From NCBI RefSeq assembly GCF_900101825.1, contig NZ_FNAG01000001.1, positions 992,001-1,056,000 of the forward strand: a DNA stretch of 64,000 nucleotides. Reading direction: 5' to 3'. Positions 8,033 through 15,259 of this stretch are shown here, in pieces. Within the stretch, counting starts at the first letter, position 1. Every line of letters begins with the position of its first letter. The notes under the pieces were generated by a model. It saw only the letters and a program-made list of their open reading frames with translations, searched no databases and had not been told where the DNA came from. The position numbers were made by a program, and so were the translations under genes. Origin of the DNA: Aquimonas voraii (GTDB lineage Bacteria; Pseudomonadota; Gammaproteobacteria; Xanthomonadales; Xanthomonadaceae).

Positions 8033-8656
8033 TTACTCGTGGGCGACCATCTCCATATAGGGGCGCATCACGTTGGCGACCCGGCAAAACCCTGCGTACC
8101 GCCACAGGTCATCCGCCGAGGCCTTTCGCGCCCTCCAGGCATCCTTCAGCGCCTCCATCGCCACATCCAGCCCGATCTTGTTGCGGTGCTTGAAGCAGTC
8201 CACGACCGTCTTGGCCGCGCCGTAGACCCGCAGATTCACGCCGTCGCGCCGATGTTCCTCGATGCCCGCGGCGTGGACGTCGCCTGTCATCTGCACCATC
8301 CGAATCGGCGGCCAGTCGATTCGGGGCGGGTGGCTGCCGCGCGGCATAGCGATCCAGACCTGGCGCGGCAGTTGCGTCGTGAGCCCGTGGAATTGCAATG
8401 CGGTGAGCATGCAGAACACGGCCTGCGGCACCTTGGCCGCCACCACCACGAGGCTTTCGTGCTCCGACGTCGGATGATTCGGCAGGCGGTAGAGGCCACG
8501 CCCGACCTTGTCCAGCAGGCCAGCGACGGTCATGCGCGTCAGGACGGCCCGGGGCACCTCGATGACATCCAGATCACTGGCGCGCAGGAGCCCCTTCCGG
8601 CTGGCCAGATCAAGGACACGTTGGGCTTGTGTGTCGGCGGGCATGGCTCGAAGCAT
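8033..8656 (-). CDS. AbiEi-family antitoxin-like protein, apparently orphan
   Basis: A 207-residue protein matching the AbiEi type: an N-terminal winged helix (residues 10-60, AQRVLDLASRKGLLRASDL to VGRGLYRLPN), then the AbiEi core (SLVVVAAKVPQAVFCMLTAL, LPRQVWIAMPRGSHPPR, RVYGAAKTVVDCFKHRNKIG). In type IV toxin-antitoxin pairs AbiEi represses its own promoter and counters the nucleotidyltransferase toxin AbiEii, normally encoded directly downstream. Here the next same-strand gene is the small Cys-rich protein, and no nucleotidyltransferase is seen in the window. The start may be ATG 8656 or the Met four codons later. It could be a solitary regulator or the remnant of a broken pair. It is the first gene of the minus-strand series that leads to the recombinase. 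Confidence 0.8.
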   Translation of the reverse strand: MLRAMPADTQAQRVLDLASRKGLLRASDLDVIEVPRAVLTRMTVAGLLDKVGRGLYRLPNHPTSEHESLVVVAAKVPQAVFCMLTALQFHGLTTQLPRQVWIAMPRGSHPPRIDWPPIRMVQMTGDVHAAGIEEHRRDGVNLRVYGAAKTVVDCFKHRNKIGLDVAMEALKDAWRARKASADDLWRYAGFCRVANVMRPYMEMVAHE

Positions 8657-8674
8657 GTTCCGTTATTTCATCCA

Positions 8675-8685
8675 ATACAATGTAT
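8675..8685. promoter_or_regulatory. Palindrome upstream of the AbiEi-like gene
   Basis: An 11-bp perfect palindrome ATACA-A-TGTAT lies 19 bases upstream of the AbiEi-like ATG in an AT-rich patch. AbiEi proteins are known to bind inverted repeats in their own promoters, so this is a natural candidate operator. No convincing -35/-10 pair could be fixed around it. Confidence 0.35.
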
Positions 8686-8784
8686 CGACGATAAATAGAA
8701 ACTTTCGGCACACGGCCAAGTTGCGGCGGACGCATACCACTCCGACGCCCATTTCCGTCCATTCATGGTGCGACGGTGGCCTGC

Positions 8785-8807
8785 TCGATTCCGCGCTTGA
8801 GAATCGA
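8785..8807. repeat. T-arm-like hairpin A
   Basis: TCGATTC (8785-8791) and GAATCGA (8801-8807) form a 7-bp dyad. On the minus strand it reads GGTTCGATTCTCAAG, like the T-arm of a tRNA. A similar element, hairpin B, lies at 11188-11218, so the two bracket the DUF1508, nuclease and DUF3800 genes. No complete tRNA can be folded here. Confidence 0.35.
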
Positions 8808-8860
8808 ACCACCCGAACAGCGACTACTTTGGCGACCACGCGAGTGGGGCGTGGACCGTG

Positions 8861-8890
8861 TTGACGCCGCCTGACGTCGTGTCAGGGTAT
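8861..8890 (+). promoter_or_regulatory. Possible promoter with overlapping operator-like dyad
   Basis: A good -35 hexamer TTGACG (8861-8866) is followed by the dyad CCTGAC-GTCGT-GTCAGG (8870-8886) in the spacer region; the -10 is poor (GGGTAT at 8885-8890). The DUF1508 gene with its AGGAG ribosome site starts 43 bases on. A repressor binding the dyad would block this promoter. Confidence 0.3.
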
Positions 8891-8932
8891 GCATCGCGGT
8901 AGAGTTGCAGGTTCCAGCGAAGGAGCAAACGC

Positions 8933-9265
8933 ATGGCCGGCAAGTTCGTGGTGAAGACCGCCAGCAACGGCGAGACGTATTTCCGCCTGCAGGCGGGCAA
9001 CGGCGAGACCATCCTCAAGAGCGAGATGTACTCGTCGAAGGCGGCCGCGCTCAACGGCATCGAGTCGGTTCGCAAGAACGCGCCCGACGACGCGCGTTAC
9101 GAGCGCAAGACCGCGGCCGGTGGCCAGTTCATGTTCAACCTGAAAGCCGCCAACCACCAGGTCATCGGCACCAGCGAGACGTACAAATCCGAAGCATCGC
9201 GCGAGGGCGGCATCGCGTCGGTCAAAGCCAACGCGCCGGATGCCAAGGTCGACGACCAGACGTGA
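8933..9265 (+). CDS. DUF1508 (YegP-like) tandem-repeat protein
   Basis: A 110-residue protein made of two DUF1508 repeats, each with the pattern F-x-L-x-A-x-N-x-x-x-I-x-x-S-E-x-Y. The first is around residues 4-52 (YFRLQAGNGETILKSEMYSS), the second around 55-103 (FMFNLKAANHQVIGTSETYK); both end in a VRKNAP or VKANAP motif. Proteins of this size and layout are the YegP group, small soluble proteins of unknown function. A clear AGGAG ribosome site precedes ATG 8933. It starts a plus-strand set with the nuclease (40 bases on) and may be co-transcribed with it. Nothing links it to a specific pathway. Confidence 0.85.
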   Translation: MAGKFVVKTASNGETYFRLQAGNGETILKSEMYSSKAAALNGIESVRKNAPDDARYERKTAAGGQFMFNLKAANHQVIGTSETYKSEASREGGIASVKANAPDAKVDDQT

Positions 9266-9305
9266 CGATCCGCAGATCGATCAGTACGAGGGTCTGCGGG
9301 TAAGC

Positions 9306-10106
9306 ATGGCGCGTCGGAACCCATTCCTACTCGATGTCCTGGCGCGCGCACCGTGGCCGGTCGGCTTGATCGCCGGCGTGGCGGTGCTGATCGCAGCGGA
9401 GGTCCTGGCGACCGTCCTCGGCAATCTGCAGAATCCCTATCTCGCGGCCATCGGGAAGCAGCTTGCCGGCGGCGCTCTCAACCCGCTGTTCTGGCTGCTC
9501 GCCGCCTTGTGCTGGCTGGCGGCCTTGTTCTCGTTTTTCGGCCAGAAGCAACGACAGAAGCTACTGGAAGCCCAGTCTGGCCTCGATTCGCTTCGGGCCA
9601 TGAGCTGGCGCGATCTGGAGAGGCTGGTCTCCGAGGCCTATCGACGAATGGGCTACCAGGTCGACGAAACCGGCCAGGGAGGCGCTGACGGCGGGATTGA
9701 TCTGGTGCTGCGACGCAACGGCCAAATGACCCTGGTGCAGTGCAAGCACTGGCGCACGCAACGTGTGGGGGCACCCGTCGTGCGCGAGCAGTTCGGACTA
9801 CTGACGCACCATCGGGCCGCCGCCGTCATCATCGTGACCACCGGTGATTTCACGCCCGAAGCCAAGTCCTTCGCCGAGGGCAAGGCCATCGAGTTGATCG
9901 CTGGCCCGGAGTTGCTGGCGCTGGTTCAGAGCGTGCAGCGCCAATCTCCACCCAGCGTCGCCACGTCCACGACGCAACTGGCGGCGTCGGAACAATCTTG
10001 CCCGACCTGCGCGGCACCCATGGTCAGACGCACGGCACGGCAGACCAAGGCGGACTTCCTCGGGTGCTCCAGGTTTCCTGCATGCCGCGGAACGCGGCCG
10101 ATCTGA
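9306..10106 (+). CDS. Membrane-anchored Mrr-type restriction endonuclease with zinc finger
   Basis: A 266-residue protein with two predicted membrane helices (about 18-40 and 60-78), an Mrr/PD-(D/E)XK nuclease domain (about 97-205) and a C-terminal four-cysteine finger (about 231-263). Nuclease motifs are the N-terminal SWRDLERLVSEAYRRMGYQV, the acidic GGADGGIDLVL and the catalytic LVQCKHW. The finger CPTC...C..FPAC resembles the topoisomerase I C-terminal zinc ribbon. Mrr-like enzymes cut methylated or foreign DNA; membrane anchoring would place this one where DNA enters the cell. I chose ATG 9306 because it leads directly into the first membrane helix; the frame is open to 9240. Its location in the island supports a defence role, which remains inference. 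Confidence 0.85.
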   Translation: MARRNPFLLDVLARAPWPVGLIAGVAVLIAAEVLATVLGNLQNPYLAAIGKQLAGGALNPLFWLLAALCWLAALFSFFGQKQRQKLLEAQSGLDSLRAMSWRDLERLVSEAYRRMGYQVDETGQGGADGGIDLVLRRNGQMTLVQCKHWRTQRVGAPVVREQFGLLTHHRAAAVIIVTTGDFTPEAKSFAEGKAIELIAGPELLALVQSVQRQSPPSVATSTTQLAASEQSCPTCAAPMVRRTARQTKADFLGCSRFPACRGTRPI

Positions 10107-10210
10107 CGTGCAGGCAGCCGGGTGCGCGGTGCGACATCTCGCAGTTGAACTCAAGCCTTCGCGTATGGTCTGAGTTGACGTCAGCCTGCCGCGCGTTCAG
10201 CACCAAGTCA

Positions 10211-10239
10211 TTGACTTTGCACGCAACTCCCCGCATCAT
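10211..10239 (+). promoter_or_regulatory. Candidate promoter of the DUF3800 leader
   Basis: TTGACT (10211-10216), a 17-base spacer, then CATCAT (10234-10239) give a plausible sigma-70 promoter. Transcription would start near 10246, about 90 bases before the DUF3800 ATG. Confidence 0.4.
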
Positions 10240-10245
10240 GTCGTC

Positions 10246-10323
10246 AGATGCTTGCATCTAACCGTCGAACTGGGGAAACCTGGGCGACAAATCCTAAGGC
10301 CGCTCACGCGGCCTTAGTTGTTT
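10246..10323 (+). ncRNA. Structured leader / candidate small RNA upstream of DUF3800
   Basis: The roughly 75-base stretch ahead of the DUF3800 gene can form a short GATG-CTTG-CATC hairpin (10248-10259), a GTCG...CGAC pairing enclosing a GAAA loop (10264-10287) and a perfect 10-bp hairpin CTAAGGCCGC-TCAC-GCGGCCTTAG (10294-10317) followed by TTGTTT. The end looks like an intrinsic terminator. The sequence CTGGGGAAACCTG (10270-10282) recurs almost exactly at 10324-10335 over the ribosome site of the DUF3800 gene. Published comparative work has described several RNA motifs, named DUF3800 motifs, upstream of such genes, so a member of that group is plausible. Which motif, if any, cannot be decided by eye. 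Confidence 0.45.
10294..10323 (+). terminator. Terminator-like hairpin directly before DUF3800
   Basis: A perfect 10-bp stem (10294-10303 with 10308-10317), a 4-base loop, then TTGTTT. It could end the nuclease transcript, end a small RNA, or act as an attenuator, since the DUF3800 start codon is only 18 bases past the stem. Confidence 0.5.
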
Positions 10324-10335
10324 CTGGGGAACCTG

Positions 10336-11169
10336 ATGCATCTTTGCTACGTCGACGAAGCAGGTTGTCCTGGAGCGCTCCCCTCGGCGACATCCGACGT
10401 TCAGCCGGTCCTTGTGATCGCGGCCTTGTTCGTTCCCCAGTCGCAGCTGGCCTTGCTGACGCGAGATTTCTTGCAGCTCAAACGGCACTTCAACCCAGGA
10501 CTTGCACCGGCTTCGTCGCCATGGCTGGACTTGGCGAAATGTGAGATCAAAGGTGCTGACCTCAGGCGTGACCTGCGTTGTGCTGGCCGCAACCGCCGAC
10601 GCGCAGTAAACGGATTCCTCGACCGAGTCCTCGGATTGCTGGAGCGGGCGAACGCCAAGCTCGTCGCTCGCATCTACATCAAAGGCCCAGGGAGTCCATT
10701 CAATGGCCGCGCCGTCTACACATCCTCGGTGCAGGCGTTGTGTGCTTCGTTCCAGCACTTCTTGGCCGTCCAAGACTCACGAGGTTTCATGGTTGCCGAT
10801 TCGCGCACGCCCGCACTCAACTCGGTTGTGTCGCACTCGGTGTTCACGCAGAAGTTCAAGGCAACGGGCGATGCCTACGACCGCATCTTGGAGATGCCAA
10901 CCTTCGGCCATAGCGAGAACCACGTTGCGCTTCAGATTACCGATTTCCTTTGCTCTTCCGTGCTCAGCCCGATGGCAACCAGCACGTACCGCCCAGGCTA
11001 CATAAATAGCGTCCATGTCCACGCCCGTGACGAAGACATCCGCAAACTCTACGCGCCAAGGATCAAGGCACTGAGCTACCGGTACAACGACGGCCTACGT
11101 CCGAAAGGCGGTCTGACAGTCAACGATGCGATCCAACAGCGACACGGCGGCTTGATGTTTCGCCCGTAG
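10336..11169 (+). CDS. DUF3800 protein (putative RNase H-like)
   Basis: A 277-residue protein of the DUF3800 family, thought to have an RNase H-like fold. The diagnostic N-terminal motif is CYVDEAG (residues 4-10) and the C-terminal motif VALQITDFLCSSVLSPM carries the second conserved acidic residue. The start at ATG 10336 (MHLCYVDEAG) is preceded by GGGGAA; the frame is open to 10318. Family members occur in mobile and defence regions and some are preceded by conserved RNA motifs. Here the gene has a structured leader whose 12-13 base segment is duplicated over the ribosome site, which suggests regulation through RNA. The biochemical activity of the family is unknown to me. It is the last gene of the island before the tRNA-like remnants. 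Confidence 0.85.
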   Translation: MHLCYVDEAGCPGALPSATSDVQPVLVIAALFVPQSQLALLTRDFLQLKRHFNPGLAPASSPWLDLAKCEIKGADLRRDLRCAGRNRRRAVNGFLDRVLGLLERANAKLVARIYIKGPGSPFNGRAVYTSSVQALCASFQHFLAVQDSRGFMVADSRTPALNSVVSHSVFTQKFKATGDAYDRILEMPTFGHSENHVALQITDFLCSSVLSPMATSTYRPGYINSVHVHARDEDIRKLYAPRIKALSYRYNDGLRPKGGLTVNDAIQQRHGGLMFRP

Positions 11170-11187
11170 GTCGTGCAGTCGTAGTGC

Positions 11188-11218
11188 GGGTTCGAATGCC
11201 GAGTTGAGGATCGAACCC
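11188..11218. repeat. T-arm-like hairpin B
   Basis: GGGTTCGA (11188-11195) and TCGAACCC (11211-11218) form a perfect 8-bp dyad. Read on the minus strand the segment GGTCGTGGGTTCGATCC resembles the variable/T-arm part of a tRNA and partly matches the T-arm of the tRNA-Arg at 12280-12356. It resembles hairpin A at 8785-8807. Confidence 0.35.
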
Positions 11219-11330
11219 ACGACCATCGAAAGCCACGCATGTACGCGGTCGTGGTGGGAAGACGCAGTGTCGCCTCGGATTTCCCCTGTTCTGCAACGAC
11301 CGCCGCGGGTTTCCCCGCTGCTGGATAAGA

Positions 11331-11362
11331 CGGGTTCGTGCCCGAGGTACACTCCGCCACCA
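11331..11362 (+). other. Degenerate tRNA 3'-end-like stretch
   Basis: CGGGTTCGTGCCCG followed by ACTCCGCCACCA resembles a T-arm plus acceptor end, most like tRNA-Ser. The T-loop appears one base short and no 5' half of a tRNA is found upstream. A terminator 13 bases on is placed as for a tRNA gene. It may be an attachment-site remnant. Confidence 0.3.
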
Positions 11363-11374
11363 AGATTTCATCGG

Positions 11375-11401
11375 AAAACCGGCCCTCGCGGCCGGTTTTT
11401 T
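11375..11401 (+). terminator. Intrinsic terminator
   Basis: A perfect 10-bp stem AAAACCGGCC / GGCCGGTTTT with loop CTCGC, continuing into a run of six T. No complete plus-strand gene ends just upstream, so its original gene may have been displaced by the island. Confidence 0.75.
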
Positions 11402-11474
11402 GTTGCCCTCGGTTCGACTGCTTGCGTGGACGGCGGTCGATGTCAGGTCGCGTCAGCGGTGCCTTGGGGATCGA

Positions 11475-12023
11475 TCAGTCACAGGTGACCCGCATGGCAG
11501 CAAGATCACGCTCAAGGCTGTTGCGGTCGCCACCCCCGCAACCGTCGTCACCGTAGACCGAGCCCTTGATCGTCACATCGATCGCATAGGGTTTGGGCAC
11601 CTGGAATCCCTGCGACATGAGATAGCTGCACACGGTGCGGGTGATGGTCTTTCCCAGGTCAGCGATCTGATAGGCGCTGATTCCTCCCGAGCCACAGGCC
11701 GCCGGTCGCTCCCCAGGTGTGGCCGCGTGCGCGGCCATGCATGCCATCAGCGCCTCGCTGGCCCGCCGTCGGCATCGATTGGGCACCGTGGCCCCGCAGC
11801 CTCGGGTGGCGGAAAAGCCGAACGAGCCATCCCGGTTGGCCACTCCGCCGATGACCTCGGTGACGGGAACGCGTGTGCCGCCGTCAGCCGATTCGATCAC
11901 GCTGAGATGCAGGCGATACCCCGCTGAACAACTGCGCTCGATGTTCTGGGCAAGCGCGAGGCACGGAAACGCGGTCGAACCGAAGCCGATCGCAAGCAAG
12001 GCAAAAGCGCGCGCAGCAGCCAT
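11475..12023 (-). CDS. Secreted protein of unknown function
   Basis: A 182-residue protein. ATG 12023 gives a classical signal peptide ([20 protein letters not shown] with a likely cut after ALA-Q), while the open frame further upstream does not. The mature part has many cysteines (about nine: C-S-A-G, C-G-A-T, C-R-R-R, C-M-A-A, C-G-S-G, C-S-Y-L, C-G-G-G, T-C-D), typical of a periplasmic or secreted disulfide-bonded protein. The sequence [15 protein letters not shown] is glycine-rich. I recognise no family. It lies between the island edge and the tRNA-Arg gene, reading towards the island. Its product is probably periplasmic; function unknown. Confidence 0.65.
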   Translation of the reverse strand: MAAARAFALLAIGFGSTAFPCLALAQNIERSCSAGYRLHLSVIESADGGTRVPVTEVIGGVANRDGSFGFSATRGCGATVPNRCRRRASEALMACMAAHAATPGERPAACGSGGISAYQIADLGKTITRTVCSYLMSQGFQVPKPYAIDVTIKGSVYGDDGCGGGDRNSLERDLAAMRVTCD

Positions 12024-12098
12024 GGCATGACTCCAGAAAGTGTGGCCACAAGCTTGCACCTAGCCCGCGAGGTTGCCTTGACGCGTGTCAAGTGCGAA

Positions 12099-12152
12099 CT
12101 GGACCGCGAAGTCTGACCGACCGCGCTGGACCGCGAAGTCTGACCGACCGCG
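12099..12152. repeat. 27-bp tandem repeat, two copies
   Basis: Two exact adjacent copies (12099-12125 and 12126-12152) of a unit beginning CTGGACCGCGAAG and ending GACCGACCGCG, just downstream of the tRNA-Arg 3' end region. Confidence 0.7.
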
Positions 12153-12215
12153 GACGACCGAGGTTCAGGCACCACGAGATTCGCCGATGGGGGGGCGCTG
12201 AAGAGAGCCCGCCGC

Positions 12216-12243
12216 GATGCCGGCACGGAGATGCCGGCACGGA
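12216..12243. repeat. 14-bp tandem repeat, two copies
   Basis: GATGCCGGCACGGA occurs twice in tandem (12216-12229 and 12230-12243), 36 bases from the tRNA-Arg 3' end. It contains the self-complementary GCCGGC. Confidence 0.7.
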
Positions 12244-12279
12244 AAGGAATGCGCCCCTCTGCGGCGGCTCGGCGAGCAC

Positions 12280-12356
12280 TGGCGCCCCCGGCGCGATTCG
12301 AACGCACGACCTTCCCCTTAGGAGGGGGACGCTCTATCCAGCTGAGCTACGGGGGC
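12280..12356 (-). tRNA. tRNA-Arg (anticodon CCT)
   Basis: A 77-base gene read on the minus strand from GCCCCCGTAGCTCAG to GGCGCCA. The acceptor arms GCCCCCG and CGGGGGC pair fully, CCA is encoded, the anticodon arm is TCCCC-CTCCTAA-GGGGA, so the anticodon is CCT (decodes AGG), and the T-arm has TTCGAAT. Its 3' end faces the accessory island, the usual orientation for an integration target. Confidence 0.95.
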
Positions 12357-12493
12357 TGAAGTCGCGGATTCTGCCATGGTCGGCAGCATCGCGGAGCGAA
12401 CAGGGTTGCCGGCAGGGCTGTAGTAAACTGCAACATCAGCCGCGCCCGCTCGGGTCGCCGGCGCCCTCTTCGTTTCCTTCGCAGGTATTCCGC

Positions 12494-14029
12494 ATGAGCT
12501 CCCAGCTGCTGCAGGCCCTCGGCCTGTCCGCCGTCAATTCCGGCACCTATCTTGGCAACGGCGAATGGTCGACCACCAACGATGCCGGCGTGCTGCAGTC
12601 GATCAATCCGACCACCAACGCGCTGATCGCCGAAGTGCACGCCAGCAGCGAAAGCGACTACGAGACGGTGATCGCCCGCGCGCAGGCCGCCTTCAAGACC
12701 TGGCGGACCACCCCTGCCCCGCGTCGTGGCGAGGCCGTGCGCCTGTGCGGCGAGGCGCTGCGACGCCACAAGGACGCGCTCGGCTCGCTGGTCGCGCTGG
12801 AGATGGGCAAGAGCAAGCCAGAGGGTGACGGCGAAGTCCAGGAGATGATCGACATCGCCGACTTCGCGGTGGGCCAGAGCCGCATGCTCTACGGCTACAC
12901 CATGCACTCGGAGCGCCCCGGCCATCGCATGTACGAGCAGTATCACCCGCTCGGCCTGGTCGGAATCATCAGTGCCTTCAATTTTCCCGTGGCGGTCTGG
13001 GCGTGGAACTCCTTCCTCGCGGCGATCTGCGGCGACATCTGCATCTGGAAGCCGTCCAACAAGACACCGTTGACCGCGATCGCCTCGATGAAGATCTGCA
13101 ACGAAGCCCTGCGCGAAGCCGGCTTCCCGGACATCTTCTTCCTGATCAACGACGCCGGCATCGAGCTGGCCCAGCGCTTCGTCGACGACCGTCGCATCCC
13201 GCTGATCAGCTTCACGGGCTCCACCGAAGTGGGCCGCACGGTGGGTGAGCGCGTAGCGCGCCGCATGGGCCGCAGCCTGCTGGAGCTGGGCGGCAACAAC
13301 GCCATCATCCTGGATGAGACCGCCGACCTGAAGCTGGCCATCCCCGGCATCGTGTTCGGTGCGGTGGGTACCGCCGGCCAGCGCTGCACCACGACCCGCC
13401 GCCTGCTGGTGCACGAATCGATCTATGACACCGTTCTGGCCACCCTGGTCAAGGCCTACAAGCAGGTCGAGGGCAAGATCGGCGATCCCACCGACCCGGC
13501 CAACCTGATGGGGCCGCTCAACAGCCGTGGCGCCGTGCAGCAGTTCCTGGCCGCGATCGAGAAGGCCAAGGCCAGCGGCGGCAAGGTCGAGACCGGCGGT
13601 GCCGCCATCGACCGCCCCGGCAACTTCGTGCTGCCGACCATCATCACCGGGCTGAAGAACAGCGACGAGGTGGTGCAGCACGAAACCTTCGCGCCGATCC
13701 TGTACGTCATGAAGTTCAAGACGCTGGACGAGGCCATCGAGATGCAGAACGGGGTGCCGCAGGGCCTGTCGTCCTCGATCTTCACCCAGAACCTGAAGGC
13801 GGCCGAGCAGTTCCTCTCGGCAGCGGGTTCTGACTGCGGGATCGCCAACGTCAACATCGGCACCTCGGGCGCCGAGATCGGCGGCGCCTTCGGCGGTGAG
13901 AAGGAGACCGGTGGCGGTCGCGAGTCGGGTTCGGATGCGTGGAAGGTCTACATGCGTCGCCAGACGAACACGATCAACTACTCGAACGCCCTACCTCTGG
14001 CACAGGGCATCCGCTTCGACATCGATTGA
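12494..14029 (+). CDS. amaB: ALDH7-family aldehyde dehydrogenase (likely L-piperidine-6-carboxylate / alpha-aminoadipic semialdehyde dehydrogenase)
   Basis: NAD(P)-dependent aldehyde dehydrogenase of 511 residues, starting [10 protein letters not shown] at ATG 12494. It has the cofactor segment [10 protein letters not shown], the catalytic glutamate region [10 protein letters not shown] and the catalytic cysteine in [12 protein letters not shown]. The long N-terminus, the substrate-entry segment [13 protein letters not shown], and [20 protein letters not shown] are typical of the ALDH7 (antiquitin) group, which oxidises alpha-aminoadipic semialdehyde in lysine breakdown. The symbol is by family resemblance; exact substrate is inferred. 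It stands alone after tRNA-Arg, separated from pyrD by a GC hairpin. Confidence 0.88.
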   Translation: MSSQLLQALGLSAVNSGTYLGNGEWSTTNDAGVLQSINPTTNALIAEVHASSESDYETVIARAQAAFKTWRTTPAPRRGEAVRLCGEALRRHKDALGSLVALEMGKSKPEGDGEVQEMIDIADFAVGQSRMLYGYTMHSERPGHRMYEQYHPLGLVGIISAFNFPVAVWAWNSFLAAICGDICIWKPSNKTPLTAIASMKICNEALREAGFPDIFFLINDAGIELAQRFVDDRRIPLISFTGSTEVGRTVGERVARRMGRSLLELGGNNAIILDETADLKLAIPGIVFGAVGTAGQRCTTTRRLLVHESIYDTVLATLVKAYKQVEGKIGDPTDPANLMGPLNSRGAVQQFLAAIEKAKASGGKVETGGAAIDRPGNFVLPTIITGLKNSDEVVQHETFAPILYVMKFKTLDEAIEMQNGVPQGLSSSIFTQNLKAAEQFLSAAGSDCGIANVNIGTSGAEIGGAFGGEKETGGGRESGSDAWKVYMRRQTNTINYSNALPLAQGIRFDID

Positions 14030-14039
14030 GCTAGCTGGC

Positions 14040-14068
14040 CGGGGCGGGGCCTTCGAGGTCCCGCCCCG
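14040..14068 (+). terminator. GC-rich hairpin after the ALDH gene
   Basis: CGGGGCGGG (14040-14048) pairs with CCCGCCCCG (14060-14068) eleven bases past the stop codon at 14029. There is no T-run, so it may act as a transcript end barrier or only stabilise the message. Confidence 0.4.
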
Positions 14069-14212
14069 ATGGCGGGTCGGGCGCTCGACGGGGAGCGGGC
14101 GCTATCGAGGGGTTCCGGCCCCGTTTCCCGGTTGTGGGTTTGTGTTCCTTCGGGTGGGACGCCCTGGCTGCGTCAGTCTCCCTTTGCCGGCTCCAAGTTC
14201 GGAAACCTCTCC

Positions 14213-15259
14213 ATGTACACCTTCGCCCGCCCGCTGCTGATGATGATGGACGCCGAACGCGCCCATGACCTCGCGCTTTCCGGGCTCTCCTCGCTCTATC
14301 GACTGGGCCTGAACCCCCTGGTCGCGCAGCGTTCCAAGCCGCTGCCGGTGAAACTCTGGGACCTCGAGTTTCCGAATCCGGTCGGGCTCGCGGCTGGCCT
14401 CGACAAGAACGGCAGCCACATCGACGCGCTGGGGGCTCTGGGTTTCGGCTACATCGAGATCGGCACCACCACGCCGCGCCCGCAGGAAGGCAACCCGAAG
14501 CCGCGCATGTTCCGCCTGCGCTCGCACGCCGCGGTCATCAACCGGATGGGCTTCAACAACGAGGGTGTCAACACGCTCTTGGCCAACGTCGAACGCAGCC
14601 GCTACCGCGGCGTGCTTGGCATCAACATCGGCAAGAACAAGGACACGCCCAACGAGCGTGCCTTCGAAGACTACCTCTACTGCCTGGAGCGCGTGTTCCC
14701 GGTGGCGAGCTACGTCACCGTCAACATTTCCTCGCCCAACACCGCGGGCCTGCGCGACCTGCAGAGCGCGGACGAGCTGCACCGCCTGTTGAGCCAGCTG
14801 CGTGAGGCGCAGGAGCGCCTTGCCGCCAAGCATCGCCGACGCACCCCGATTCTCATCAAGGTCGCTCCCGACCTGAGCGACGAGCAGATCGAACGCATGG
14901 GCCTGATCCTGGCGGCTGCCCGGGTTGATGGTGTGATCGCCACCAACACCACGGTGGATCGCCTGCCGGTCGAGGCGCACCCGCTGGCCAAGGAAGCCGG
15001 CGGCCTGTCAGGGCGGCCACTGTATGGCCGCTCGACCTGGGTTCTGCGTCATTTGCGATCCCACCTTCCGGCCTCGATCCCGCTGATCGGAGTGGGTGGC
15101 ATCCACACCGGTGCGGATGCGGTCGGCAAGATCACCGCCGGCGCCACCCTCGTCCAGCTCTACACGGGCTTCGTCTACCGAGGGCCGATCCTCATCCGAC
15201 AGTGCGTGGAGGCGATCCGGCGCCGCCGCGAGCAGCCTGTGCGCGGCCTGTCTCGATGA
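14213..15259 (+). CDS. pyrD: Dihydroorotate dehydrogenase (quinone), class 2
   Basis: Membrane-associated flavoenzyme that oxidises dihydroorotate to orotate with quinone in pyrimidine synthesis. The 348-residue product starts [20 protein letters not shown], the hydrophobic/amphipathic N-terminus of class 2 enzymes. Clear signatures are [13 protein letters not shown] (FMN site), GFNNEGV, the active-site serine in [23 protein letters not shown], and the C-terminal FMN-binding [15 protein letters not shown] 14213 is the family start; the open frame upstream is not conserved. Its stop overlaps the murB start as ATGA. Confidence 0.97.
   Translation: MYTFARPLLMMMDAERAHDLALSGLSSLYRLGLNPLVAQRSKPLPVKLWDLEFPNPVGLAAGLDKNGSHIDALGALGFGYIEIGTTTPRPQEGNPKPRMFRLRSHAAVINRMGFNNEGVNTLLANVERSRYRGVLGINIGKNKDTPNERAFEDYLYCLERVFPVASYVTVNISSPNTAGLRDLQSADELHRLLSQLREAQERLAAKHRRRTPILIKVAPDLSDEQIERMGLILAAARVDGVIATNTTVDRLPVEAHPLAKEAGGLSGRPLYGRSTWVLRHLRSHLPASIPLIGVGGIHTGADAVGKITAGATLVQLYTGFVYRGPILIRQCVEAIRRRREQPVRGLSR

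Larger units (their letters stand above)
11170..11474. other. Gene-free island edge
   Basis: These 305 bases hold no credible gene. They contain hairpin B, a further 8-bp inverted repeat (CCACGACC at 11217-11224 with GGTCGTGG at 11247-11254), a tRNA-3'-end-like stretch and a strong plus-strand terminator. The combination suggests the scar of an integration event near tRNA genes. Confidence 0.5.

Noticed and set aside
8785-8815. Possible complete tRNA gene at hairpin A
   Set aside because: Only a T-arm-like fragment; no acceptor or anticodon arm can be paired around it.
8785-11218. Hairpins A and B considered as integron attC sites
   Set aside because: The GTTRRRY/RYYYAAC core sites are missing and no tyrosine integrase is present.
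11076-11371. Short minus-strand frames of 83-95 codons over the island edge
   Set aside because: They lie over tRNA-like remnants and hairpins, mutually overlap, and have no ribosome site.
12099-12152. Tandem repeats considered as a CRISPR array
   Set aside because: Only two directly adjacent copies, no spacers and no cas genes in the window.
12092-12493. 134-codon extension of the ALDH gene through the tRNA-Arg region
   Set aside because: It is read across a tRNA gene and tandem repeats on the other strand; ATG 12494 gives the family N-terminus.
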